Positions 32,250 through 42,494 of a stretch of DNA of 64,000 nt are shown here, piece after piece. A program made the translations under genes and the position numbers. Every line of letters starts with the position of its first letter. Position 1 is the first letter of the stretch. Below the pieces are notes generated by a model. That model ran no database searches and was not told the origin of the DNA. It worked only from the letters and a program-made list of their open reading frames with translations. Origin of the DNA: Gymnorhina tibicen (Eukaryota > Chordata > Aves > Passeriformes > Artamidae); NCBI GenBank assembly GCA_013399875.1, contig VXAZ01002271.1, forward strand, positions 219,624 through 283,623. Direction: 5' to 3'.

Positions 32250-33835
32250 AACAATTAAAACAAAAAAAAAAGCCCAGTGAAGGTCTGGTGAGTGGAAGGG
32301 TTTTGGCACAAAGCAAGTGGTGCCAGTGGTGCCAGTGGTCACCAGGCCTGTGGAGCTGCGGCCGCGTGGGGCCTGTGGGGCTGCCCACGGCGGGCCCCTC
32401 GCTCTCCCCTTGGCCCCGTGGGGTGGTGACCCAGGTGGGACCCCTGGGGCCAGTGCTGCTGTGGGGATAGTGCTGAGGGATGTAAATTGGAGCCCGAGCG
32501 GGAGCACAGTTCACTGGAAGGAGACAAAGATTTATTGGGCTGCAGATGTTGAAAGCAAAATTCAGCGAGAGTGCTGACTCCAGCACTTTGCAGTGTTTAC
32601 CATTCCTGGGGATCCAGTTCTGTGCCTCCCTGCAGGTACTGGTGCCTGGTCCTTGGGGGCACGGTGGCTGAAGATGAAGCTCGTGGCAGGAGCGGTGAAG
32701 GTGAGTGGGGCCAGGCTCTGTCTCTGTCCCACCGTCTGCGGGAGGATCCCGCTGGGCAGGGGAGATTTTGTAACCTCAGGTGCTGGGTGTCAGGGCAGCT
32801 CCCTGGGTCTGCTGCCATCATCCCTGGCAGAGGCCACAGATGTCCCAGAGCCTCTGAGCACTGTCACAGATGATGGCATGTCCAGGCCTGGGGCAGGAAC
32901 CCTCCCCACTGGCGTGGGATTGCCTTTCTGGATCTGGCTGTGGGTTACAGGTGGGATTCTGGGGCTGAGGTGTAGGCTGGGAGGAGAGCAGGGCCCAGGG
33001 GAGCAGATCTGGAGCCTGTGCTCCCATACTTTGCAATGGGCGAATAGCTGTTTGTATTTCCTTTATTCTGATTCCCTCAACAATGGGATAAAAGCTGTGT
33101 GCTGAGACCAGGAGGGAGCAGTGGCCTCGGAGGGAGCCAGAGGCTCATTCCCTTCACTGGGCTGGCTGCCTGCAGCCAGCAGAGGATATAAATCTCCCTG
33201 AGAAAACCACTTTGCTCACACAATTCCGATCCAACAGGGCATCGTGGCATCACTCACTTCTTGTTTTATTTAGCTGATAATCTTTTATTGGGCCAGTTGA
33301 GCCCTGTAGAAGCACGATGCCTTTACTGGCTGCCACGGGCGCTTGGAGCTGGGAGCTCATGGACCCGGGCACTGGGAGGGCAGCGATGCTCATCCCTGCC
33401 AGGGCTCAGCTGGGACAGTGCTGTGGCTGTGCTGGGACGTGTTCCCCAGGCCGGTCCCCTGAGCTGATGCCTGCAGAAGCACTGAAGTCCTCATGGTTTT
33501 GCTCACCCTGCCTATGGTGGAGGACAGGAGGTGTCCTACTGCCAGGTGTCTCTGGAGGTGGCTTAGGGACATCTGCTCAGCGGGATTCACAGGACTCAGC
33601 ACTCATGGAGCCAGGGCTCTGTGGGTGCCTCTCCTGCTGGTGGATGTGCTGAGCAGGGACAGGGGAGGCTCCTTCACCAGCGGGCACTGTGACAGGCCCG
33701 TGCTGGGAGGTGGGTGCCAGATCTTTGCCATCCCCCTGGTCCATGTGGGCTCCAGGGTGCCCGGCGGTGGGAGCCCATCCCCGCTCAGCTGCAGGCACCT
33801 GGGAACGCCTCCCCTTCCCGTCCCTCGCCAGGGCT
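32250..33835. other. GC-rich intergenic DNA
   Basis: No gene or repeat recognised. A small AT-rich island at about 33,235-33,310 (TTTAGCTGATAATC) may be a further regulatory piece. Confidence 0.5.
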
Positions 33836-33839
33836 AATG

Positions 33840-34040
33840 CAGGAGCTGTGCCACAGCCGAAACCTCGTGCGTCCCTCAGACAGGTTTGTCATCCGGCTTG
33901 TCACTGCGCGGCGGGGCCGTGTCACTAATGAACACATCCAGGGCCTGAGCGCCTGCGCTCGCTAATTGAAAGCGCTCACAACTGGGAATTCATGTGGCTT
34001 AGGCACAGTCCCTGCACTAACAGGGATTTGACTTTCAAAA
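33840..34040. promoter_or_regulatory. Candidate conserved non-coding element
   Basis: Contains GTGTCACTAATGAACAC, GCTAATTGAAAGCGC and GGGAATTCATG cores in a GC-rich setting. It resembles the other candidate elements of this interval in composition. Confidence 0.35.
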
Positions 34041-34390
34041 ATCCATGGCTACTGAGGGCAGCAGAAGAGGAACAGCTGCCGTGCCCTGTCCATGCTGGGA
34101 GAAGCCAGTGGCACCACACAGGTCAGACCTTCATTGCCTCCACTGCCCTAAGAAATGCGATACCCAACCTGCAGCTGAGGGGGATGCCTGGGCTGCTGAG
34201 GGCTCCGGGTATCTGGGGAGGTGTTGGCTCCAACGTGTTGTGTCTCATGAGGGCTGAAGGCTCAGTCAGGACCCTTTGCAGTGGCACTGGTGGTCGCAGG
34301 GCTCGGCCGCCCTCAGCTCCCCTTGGCAGCTGCGTGGGGAGGCTGCTTGTGCAGAGCATCATCAGCTCCCCACAGCTCCCCCTTGTCAGC

Positions 34391-34655
34391 GTTCCCACCT
34401 TCTCACTAATCCTTGTCATCCCAAATCTTATCAGCACTGATTTGATATTTACTTCCAGATCGCGGATGAACATGTTGAACATCATCATCCGATGATGATT
34501 CCCCATTGACAACCACTTCTTGAGACCTGTCAGTCAGCCAATTCTTAATCCTTCTAATGTGAGCTCTATTGATATTATATACAGCTAATTTTTTAATCAA
34601 AACGTCATGTGCTATTAAATCAAATGCCGAACAGAAGCCAAAGCACACCACTGCT
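34391..34655 (-). mobile_element. Ancient LINE reverse-transcriptase fossil
   Basis: Read on the - strand, two adjoining frames match the CR1/L3-like LINE polymerase. One has FDLIAHDVLIKKL and IKNWLTDRSQEVVVNG, corresponding to the 'AFDTVPHDILI.KL' and 'I.NWL..R.Q.VVING' blocks. The next has NMFIRDLEVNIKSVLIRF, corresponding to 'FNIFINDL...'. A frame break and the loss of the catalytic-region sequence show that it is dead. It is AT-rich and unusually readable for such an old insertion. Confidence 0.7.
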
Positions 34656-34949
34656 CCTCAGCTACTTTTATTAGGTAAACTTTTAAATTCAAGGAATGAA
34701 ACCAAATTTTTTGACAAGCTCGACTTCCCATCCAGCCATGCTCCTGGCACTGGTTACAGCCCCGCTTGCTACCACCTGCAGCCGTTCCAGCTCCTCAGCC
34801 TTTCCCCAGGATGGACACAACTGGAGGGGTGAGTGTGGCCGGAGGGGTGTGTCCTGCAAAGTTGGCACAGGGCTGGACATGCCAGGGGAGGGCTGGGTGC
34901 CAGGGCAGAGCTGCTGCCAGGATGGAGGAGCCGAGTCCAGGCTACTTCA

Positions 34950-35110
34950 CAGTTAAAGTCTTGGTGGGGAAATGGGAATTTTCCTCCTGTGCTGGATGCA
35001 GCCTCTGACCTGAAAATGCCGGCCCAGCCTCCCCGGATGCGGAGCGGGAGCAGGCGTGCAAATGCGATATGACAGCGCAAGACACACCAATATGGTTACC
35101 AGCTGTCCGG
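34950..35110. promoter_or_regulatory. Possible regulatory element
   Basis: Mixed AT/GC block with 'cagttaaagtc' and 'gtgcaaatgcgatatgac' cores. Weakly supported by composition only. Confidence 0.25.
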
Positions 35111-35507
35111 CCGCCACCGGGCCGTGCTGGGTGGGAAGGCGATGCCCCAGTCACAGATGCATTTCGGGGGGAGGAGGGAGGGCTCGAGCAGGGCCAGGCT
35201 CGGGCACGTACGTGCGGGCAGGCACACGCTGCCCAGTGCCAGGTCACTGGGACGGCACCAGCGCTCGTCAGACCGGGACCGACCCGCAGGTCCCACCGGC
35301 GTCACCCTGGATGGTGCTTGGGTGCAGTTTGGGTGCCTGTGCCACCATGGCCGAGCTTTGGGGACCCCTGCCCAGAGCCAGGTGAGCCAGGCTGCTGGCA
35401 AGCCCCCTGCCCGGAGACCCCCTCCAGCTGCCACACATGTGGGCTCCTGCACTGGTCCATCCAGTGCAAGGCAACTTCCCCAGCTCTGTCCCCGCCAGCT
35501 CAACCAA

Positions 35508-35637
35508 CCCTTTGTAAATCTAAATTAATAAGGTTGCACAGCTACAGACACAGGAACAAGGGCTGTGTCTTGTCTTTGTCGATCAATGCTTTCTATCATC
35601 CCATAAAGCTGATTAAAAAGCAGAGCAGTTCATCTCA
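35508..35637 (+). repeat. AT-rich element, copy B of a related pair
   Basis: Related to 29,457-29,580. Shared blocks include TTTRTAAATCTAAATTAA, GGTTGCACA and CTGATTAAAAAGCAGAGCAG. Both copies have the same orientation and the same block order. Confidence 0.6.
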
Positions 35638-35639
35638 CC

Positions 35640-36440
35640 AGGTTCCGCATCCCAACATTATAAATTTGATATTCCGGTTAATGATTGTCAGCACTGGCAG
35701 AGGACACGGAAGCTGGTCAGTATTTGTAGTTTATAATTAATACTGGAGCATTGGAGTTTATGTATAATGTTGGAGCATTGCTGCAGAGGACACCAAGGAA
35801 GAATTTGGGATGCCTAGGAATTTATTATCCCTAAAATGCCAAAGAGCAGGAGAAGGGCACTTTGTGTGTCCAGCATTGCCCGTGCCGGAGGGACACAGAG
35901 TGACCAGTGTGACCTGTCATGGTCACCAGCTCTGCACCTGTGTCCCCAGTGTTGCTGGGAGGGTCAGCCAAGGGGGTCAGCTACATCCCAGCCCTTCCCT
36001 GTTGTCCGCAGGGAAGCTGCAATGAACAGATGTCTCTGCCCCAGCTCTGGACACAGGGATGTTGGTCCCTCAGGCTAGACGGTGACCTGGTTGCCAATGC
36101 CAGCTGCTTGGAGAGCCCATGGATGGATGACGCTGCGCATCCGAGTCTGGCAGCCCTGCCGGGGGTCACAGCCCCTCGATGGCTGCGGGCACGGCTGTGG
36201 TGGCTGGTCCTTGCCAGTGGTGTGGCACAGGGCAGGAAATGCCACCAGTGGGTCCCACAGTCACTGCCTGGGCCAGCACAGGGAGTCTTGGGACTTTCTC
36301 CAGAAATAGGAAACTTGACCCCAAAGGAGTGTCCCGAGCTGTTTCTCTAGGATAAAACCCCATAACTTGACCAGATCCCGAATGTCAGACCTCATGTCCT
36401 GGATCGGTGAGGTGCACGGTGGGGTTGAGGGGGTCACTGG
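35640..36440. other. Intergenic DNA, nothing recognised
   Basis: An AT-rich stretch (35,650-35,830) followed by GC-rich sequence. No supported gene. Confidence 0.5.
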
Positions 36441-36446
36441 CCCTCC

Positions 36447-36626
36447 AGACAGGAGCAGGGACAGGGACAGGGATACAGACAGGGCTAGGGATAGAGATGG
36501 GGATAGGGACAGGGAAAGGGACAGAGACAGTGGTAGGGACAGGGAAAGGGACAGGAACAAGGACAGGGAAAGGGACAGAGGGGTGGGGATAGGGAAAGGG
36601 ACAGGGAAGCGGGTAGGGACAGGCCG
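36447..36626 (+). repeat. Degenerate (GGGACA)n hexamer repeat
   Basis: About 180 bp of GGGACA, GGGATA and GGAAAG variants. It yields artificial Arg/Asp- and Leu/Ser-rich open frames on the two strands. Confidence 0.9.
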
Positions 36627-37374
36627 TGGCCGTGGTCGCGCAGCCGGTGCCGCGCCGGAGGCTGCGATCGGCGGCCTCAAGGTGGCACCGTAAGAGTGGG
36701 AACAGCGCGGCAGAACAAAGGCACGGCCGAGAGCCCCCAGCCCAGCTCGGAGCCCCCAGCCCAACTCAGAGCCCGAAGTCCCTGGACCGCACAGGAGGGT
36801 CACGATGCCACCGGCAAAAATCCCAGCCCTGGTGAGGAAAACAGGGTCATGAGGGTGGCAGGGCTGGGGGCCTTGGGGCACCCCCAGCCCCGGCCAGCAC
36901 GGGGCAACAGGACCCCCACGAACGCCCAGCGTGAGGCTCCGCATGTCCCGGGGCCGCGCCAGGCACAGCTCAGAGGTGACCGGGCTGATGGTATGTGTCA
37001 AACACCCCGCGTCCCCAGGGATTTTGGGGGTGATCGTCACATTTCTGTGTGTTTCTCCAGCCGTGGGAAGGCGGATGCCGTGTGTGTGCTGTGGGGCTGG
37101 TGCCCACTGGAGGCGATGGCACGGACCCAGCCGGCGCCTTGGTGCCAGGTATGACGCTGGGGGCCCCAGCTCCCTCTCCCTTATTCAGGGACAGGGATGC
37201 TGACCCTGAAACGCAGCCCAAGCCCACTGGTGGGTGTGGGGTGTCCTCCTGCCCGGCTCCCGCCGGCCACCTGCCCCCGCCTGGGCCGTGAGCCCCCGCT
37301 GGCTGCCGGGGCGCGGGAGGTGCCCTCCTGCTAATTGGAATGTGCTGAGGAGGAACCCGCTCGGCTCTGCCTGC

Positions 37375-37870
37375 CGTGACATTAAGACCTAAACTTGCTG
37401 TAAAACCAAATGGATACGCACACCCACATCCACGAGGCTTTTAGTTCAGCAACAAGTGAATCCATCAAAGCCCAGCACCTAATTTAATAGCAATAATGAA
37501 AGGTGTGCGTCACTATTAATTTAAGCACTCCAACATTAGCCTTGCACTTAGAAACCAGCAAGGCAAAGCTATTTACAAATGAATGTACCAGGGCAATAAA
37601 TTGAAAGGACTGGTCTGACCTGCGGTGGCGGCTTTCTTCATTTATACGTAGATATATTTCTATAGATGCATTTATTCCCATCTCTTTAGCGAACTCTCCC
37701 TAATTAAGTTGAAGTGGCAGTGGAAGTGTGGCAGTAAGTGTGGAAAGAAGCTGCTGAAAACGTATTTAATTCATTATAAATAATCTTTGATACCATGAGG
37801 TTGCATAAAGGTTTTCAGTATCAGAGCAGGACACCGAGGAAGGCCAAGGAGATCATCTGCGTACAGTGGG
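37375..37870. promoter_or_regulatory. Candidate conserved non-coding element (about 0.5 kb)
   Basis: A long AT-rich block between GC-rich flanks with many homeodomain cores (CACCTAATTTAATAGC, CACTATTAATTTAAGC, CCCTAATTAAGTTG). It is among the largest and cleanest of its kind in the interval. Confidence 0.5.
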
Positions 37871-38059
37871 AGCGTCTGCATCCCGTGGTTTGACGTCCTC
37901 ATGCCGGGGAAGGGGGAGCACGACTGGCGGGAGCCTCTGGTGGCACCGGGGGCTGTGGAGCCCCGGCTCCGGGAGCACCGCGGCGCGAGCAGGGTAAGGC
38001 CCGTGAGCACGGGGCTCTGGCTCCGAGCGGCTGCCGTGCCCCCGGGATGGGAATGTACG

Positions 38060-38255
38060 AGAGGAGGAAGGTGTATGTCACCCGCATTAAAGGAGTTTAA
38101 TGTGCTCGGAGTCACATTATTGTACCCTTGCAGAATACATTATCTGTCACGCTGCCTTTACAGGCTGTCACCTCGCAGAGAGGCTGCAGAGTTCCTGGAA
38201 ACCATTATCAGCCTCTAATGATATTATCAAAATTGGAGCACTTGTGGCATGGTGG
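38060..38255. promoter_or_regulatory. Candidate conserved non-coding element
   Basis: Includes CATTAAAGGAGTTTAATG, which has partial dyad symmetry, CACATTATTG, and CTCTAATGATATTATC. It sits between GC-rich flanks. Confidence 0.45.
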
Positions 38256-38589
38256 GGGCTGAGGATTCATCGCCGCTGCCACCACCCTCTGTGCCCTGAG
38301 AGCCCGTGGGCGCAGCGGGACAGGGCCGTGGCTGCACGGATGCTCCTCTGGAGCACAAGTCCTGTGGGTGATGTCCTGAGGGGTGCAGAGGCCGCAGGGA
38401 CCCCTGCGTGGCCCAGGGAGCCACTGTGAGGACTGGGGTTGGCACTTTGGGTGGGGGCCCCTGCCCCTGCCCCATAAGATCTGTGGAGGAGCCCAGCCCA
38501 CGGGGATAGTGCCCACCACACCCCACTCCAGGGTGCCCTTCCCATGACTCCAGTGATCCCGAGCGCTGCTCTGCCCTCTCCCTGTCTGG

Positions 38590-38970
38590 TGGCACTACAA
38601 AAAACAGTCGTCTTTTTTGGAGTGTAATCTTCTGCCTGCGACAAGGAGCCACGCAAACTGATAAATTGCAGATTAAACGAGTGCCACACTCCACTCCAGC
38701 CCTGGCTGTTAATTCCCCTGTTGTGCAATTCCCGGCTCTCAGGGCCTGTCAATTCCAGCTAATCGCAGGAGGCACTAAAACACTCTGCCCTGACAGCCCC
38801 GGATCGAGGCACCCCTGACTCCCGGCTCAGGTGGATTGCACGCATCACTTATGCACAAATCAGCAATATGCCAGCAGGGAGGAATTATGTCCGATGACAG
38901 CCCAGACATGAGGTACATATTGCAGAGCCGGCGAGCCCCAGCCGCCGTGACAGATTGCGGCGCGGGGCTG
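38590..38970. promoter_or_regulatory. Candidate conserved non-coding element(s)
   Basis: Two adjacent blocks. One has ACTGATAAATTGCAG, GCCTGTCAATTCC and AGCTAATCGC; the other has CGCATCACTTATGCAC and GGAATTATGTCC. The TGTCAAT core resembles a MEIS/PBX half site. Confidence 0.4.
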
Positions 38971-39329
38971 CGCTGGTGCGGGAGCAGATCCCGGCTGCAC
39001 CGGCCCCGAGCACACCCGGAGCCACCGGCACCGCGCCTGTGCTGCGACAGGATGGGGCAGCACTCCCAGCCTGGCCCCATCCCTGCCCCTGATCCCTTCC
39101 CTGTCCCTGTTCTTGTCCCCATCCCTGTCACTGCCGCGACCCGGGTTGCCCAAAGGGGCTGGTGCTGGCATCGAGGGAAAAGCAGGAGAGCACGGGGCTG
39201 GGAATGGCACCGTGGGCACAGGGGGTGTCCCACCCAGGATGAGGGGTGCCAAAACATCCTGCTGTGCCCAGCTGGGGTGGGGACCAGCCCTGTTCAGCCC
39301 TGCTTAGCTCAGCCCGGCTCTGCTGCAAC

Positions 39330-39505
39330 ATTTAACTTGTCGTAGTCTGTGATCCTGAAAAGCTGAAATTAATGACAGCCTTGCAGTTGCTCATTAATAA
39401 TTGCTTCATTACTGTACGTAGTTGCAGCCTCCTGACAATAATGGGGTTTGCTGGTGTATTTCTAATTATCTGGCATTTCAGCTCCCTAATAGAGTCCCGG
39501 CGCTC
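39330..39505. promoter_or_regulatory. Candidate conserved non-coding element
   Basis: Contains GAAATTAATGACAG, GCTCATTAATAATTGC and TTTCTAATTATCTGG, dense in TAAT cores, in an otherwise GC-rich kilobase. TGACAG is a MEIS core. Confidence 0.5.
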
Positions 39506-39800
39506 CCTGACGAGACCTTGCTCTCCAGCAGGAGCGCAGCCCAGCCCGCTCAGCCCCGACGCCTCCGGCAGCCCACGTGCTCCTTCATCAGCTCCTGGGA
39601 AGAGGCTGAACCGCCCTGGTGAGGCCCCGTGCAGGACCTGGGGGCACCAGGACCCCCTGAGCTTTGGCTGAGCTCTCCCACATCCCCATCGCACACCTGG
39701 TGCTCGTGCCGAGGTCGGTTTGGGAGCAACGACAGCGGGAGAGGTGTTGGGAGCTCCAGTGCACTAAGCAGGTACGTGCCTGTGGCTGGCAGTGCTCAGT

Positions 39801-40247
39801 GTGGCCACACCATGGCCATCCCCGTGGCCATACCATGGCTGTCCCTGTGGCCACACCACGGCCGTGCCCATGGCCACACCATGGCTGTCCCCGTGGCCAC
39901 ACCACGGCCGTGCCCATGGCCACACCATGGCTGTGCCCATGGCCACACCATGGCCATCCCCGTGACCACACCATGGCTGTGCCCATGGTCGCACCACGGC
40001 CGTGCCCATGACCACACCACGGCTGTGCCCATGGCCGCACCACGGCCGTGCCCATGGCTGCACCATGGCCATCCCCATGGCCACACCATGGCCATCCCCG
40101 TGACCACACCATGGCTGTGCCCATGGCCGCACCACGGCTATCCCCATGACCACACCATAGCCATCCTCATGGCCGCACCACGGCCGTGCCCATGGCCACA
40201 CCACGGCCATCCCCATGGCCGCACCACGGCCGTCCCCGTGGCCATGG
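39801..40247 (+). repeat. 23-bp minisatellite, 19 copies
   Basis: Unit starts (GTGGCCACACC or ATGGCCACACC) fall every 23 bp from 39,801. The starts I located, including 40,215 and 40,238, keep exact register, which gives 19 full units and a partial. Copies differ by substitutions at a few CpG/TpG positions, with no indels seen. Because 23 is not a multiple of 3, open frames through it on both strands cycle every 23 residues and are artefacts. Confidence 0.95.
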
Positions 40248-40289
40248 CAGCCCCAGCAGCCCTGGTGCTGCCGCCTGGGTGTGTTCCAG

Positions 40290-40610
40290 CCCGGGTGAGC
40301 AGAGCCAAGAGGAGGTGCCAGAAGCCTCTGTGGGGCCGGGCTGGCTCAGCCGGGGCCGCGGTGCTGCGGGCGGTGGCTGCGCTCCCGGCAGGAACGCGAG
40401 CGCTGTTCCAGCTCCTCGCGGAAACGCGCCCGGCAGCGGCGGCCGTGGCAGCGGCGGCCGTGGCAGCGGCGGCAGCGGCGGCGGGGGAATTGCGGCGGTG
40501 TCCCCGCGCTCGCGGCTCGGAAATAACCACTGGTGCCCCGTTCCAGCCCCCGCCACCGCTCCCAGCCCATTACGGCGCACGCGGCCCCCGCGCTCCCACC
40601 TGGGGAGGGG
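40290..40610. other. Orphan CpG-rich patch with GGC-type run
   Basis: CpG-dense sequence right after the minisatellite, with a GGCAGC/GGCGGC run at about 40,436-40,487. No gene start can be tied to it. Confidence 0.5.
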
Positions 40611-40611
40611 G

Positions 40612-40985
40612 CTCATTTGTAGTTAAAAATCTATTGTGACTTGTCAGAAAAATGAATAAATGAGCACATTATTTTTTCATTTTGGAGCTCAGCATCTGTT
40701 TGTCTAATCAAGAAAGAGAACTGGGAAAGTCAACCAGGGCTGACGCACACATTTTATTTAACTTTTCCTCTGTCAAAGGAGTTTAAATGTGTAATGAACA
40801 GGCCATGGTGATTTGAAATATAATCCCATTACTCTGATGAGATTACCCAGGCTGTGAGAGTTCACAAATCATGCTTAGGGTTTTTAGAGTGAACAACACC
40901 CTGTTGAGATTTTTTTCTCTTTTTGCATTTAAGCAGAGGTGTGCGGGGAGAATAAAACATGACAGTGCTTAACCCTTCATGCAGT
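40612..40985. promoter_or_regulatory. Candidate conserved non-coding element
   Basis: An abrupt switch to AT-rich sequence at the edge of a CpG patch. Cores include GTCTAATCAAG, GGGCTGACGCACAC, TGATTTGAAATATAATCC and GATGAGATTACCC. Confidence 0.5.
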
Positions 40986-41204
40986 GGAGCAGCAGCATGG
41001 GGCTGTGCCCAGGGCCAGCCCTCCCCGTGCCCCAGCTCTTTGGTGACCCTGAGATGTCCCTCGGTCACGGCAGCGGTGCCAGGGAGCAGCACCTGGCCAG
41101 GGCACACTCCTGCTGGCCCAGCTGGCCGTGTGCCCACTGTGCCCACACATCCCTGCCCTCGTCGCCGTCCTTGTCCCGGTGCCGCACAGGGGCAGCTGCA
41201 CTGG

Positions 41205-41345
41205 GATGTGATTTAAGGGGCATTAATTTCAGCTGCAGCAGCAGCACCCAGCCCCACCCGCCACCACAGCAGCACATTTCCATGAATTCATGGGCCCATT
41301 ACAAACATGTCTCCATAAATAACTCCCCCCATTAATCTCAGGGCT
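41205..41345. promoter_or_regulatory. Possible conserved non-coding element
   Basis: Contains GGGCATTAATTTCAGC, the dyad CATGAATTCATG and CCCATTAATCTCAG. Confidence 0.35.
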
Positions 41346-41790
41346 GCACCCACGGCTGTGCGATGGGTTTTGCTTGCTTGTCCCAGTGCCAGGTCTCAGC
41401 CCCGCCTGAGGGGCAGCTGCAAAACCCCTGGGACGCACCAGGCTCCCGCCAACCCAAACACAAAGGTGCCTCTGTGTGGAACTGGTCCTCTGGGAGTCCA
41501 CGGCGAGCCCCTGCGGAGCCCAGGGAGAGCATCAAGTGCCCTGGCCTTGGGTGCCAGCATGTGCCAGGGTGCCCTGGGTGTCCCCCGCTCAAAGGTCACT
41601 CTGGTGTTCTCCAGTGCTCTGATAAAACCAAGGAGGTGGAGGGGAATTGTCCCTGTGGACAAGACTCCTCCAACAGCAGGAGTCAGAGAAAATTCAGGGA
41701 ATCTCTGCTGCCTCCAGCAGCTGCCTGCGTGCGGCAGGCCGGAGCCATCCTCGGCGTGCGCCGCGGCCGCGCCGCTCTGCCCGGTAGCAG

Positions 41791-41918
41791 GGATGGAGGA
41801 ACAGCTTGCCTTGCTGACCCAGTTGAATGCCCATCTGACTCAATTACATCTACAGCTACCGGGGAAAGACCAGCCCATGATGGCTCTGTGCTCAGCTGTG
41901 CACACATTGCAGCCATGA
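41791..41918 (+). mobile_element. Possible hAT-type transposase fossil
   Basis: An open segment reads EEQLALLTQLNAHLTQLHL, then QLPGKDQPMMALCSAVHTLQ, and a stop. It resembles the 'L.DLT.HLN.LN..LQGKD..I..L...V.AFQ' block shared by hAT/Charlie transposases and their domesticated relatives (GTF2IRD2, ZBED-type). Only about 40 residues are preserved, so the call is tentative. Confidence 0.5.
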
Positions 41919-41919
41919 G

Positions 41920-42490
41920 CTCTGATTTAACTCCTTCAGAAATGCTGAGGAGCAGAAATGTCTGTTTGGGGGAGGGCTGCTCGGCTTCTGGAGTGCTGGA
42001 TCTTTCCAGGATTTAAGGAAGGTTTCCTGCATGCCACGTATCAAATGGCATCTGATTTTTGGAAGCAAATTTGCTTTTTAAACTGTCAATGGCACCTTTG
42101 GAGCAAATAAACTCACTTTGGGCTCCAAAGTTCCCCACTCCTCACCCAGCCCTTGGAGCAGCCTCTGTCCGTCCATCTCTGCCCGGCTTCCAGGGACACC
42201 CACACCAGGAGCAGACACTGGAAGGTGACTGACGAGAGGGTGTGAACACAGCTGGTCTGGGCAAGGGACTGTGCCACAGATGTCACCACAGACAGCAGAG
42301 ATGTTATTATTCGAGTTCTTTAGGCTCTGCTGACAGCAAACCTGTACGTGCTGAATCCCTGCTGATGATAAATACATGTGAGGGGGTGGCAACAGCACTA
42401 CGGCCATGGAAACAGGAGATTGCTGCAATTTCTGGTACCAAATAGGCAATTTTTCAGTTCACTTAAAAAGAATTGAAACTGGGTGGCCAA
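41920..42490. other. Intergenic DNA at the 3' side of MAPKAP1
   Basis: AT-rich unique sequence, with no gene recognised. A block at about 42,020-42,110 may be part of the candidate regulatory series. Confidence 0.45.
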
Positions 42491-42494
42491 AGAA

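Noticed and set aside
34391..34655. The LINE-like segment as a working reverse-transcriptase gene
   Set aside because: Only two short blocks in different frames remain; the catalytic part, the endonuclease and any start are missing.
36261..37040. A 259-codon minus-strand frame with a long Leu/Ser repeat
   Set aside because: The repeat is the translation of the GGGACA-type hexamer tract; nothing else in it resembles a protein.
39629..40639. A 336-codon His/Pro-rich frame and mirror frames of up to 178 codons on the other strand
   Set aside because: All are translations of the 23-bp minisatellite, which is free of stops in every frame used, so they are not genes.
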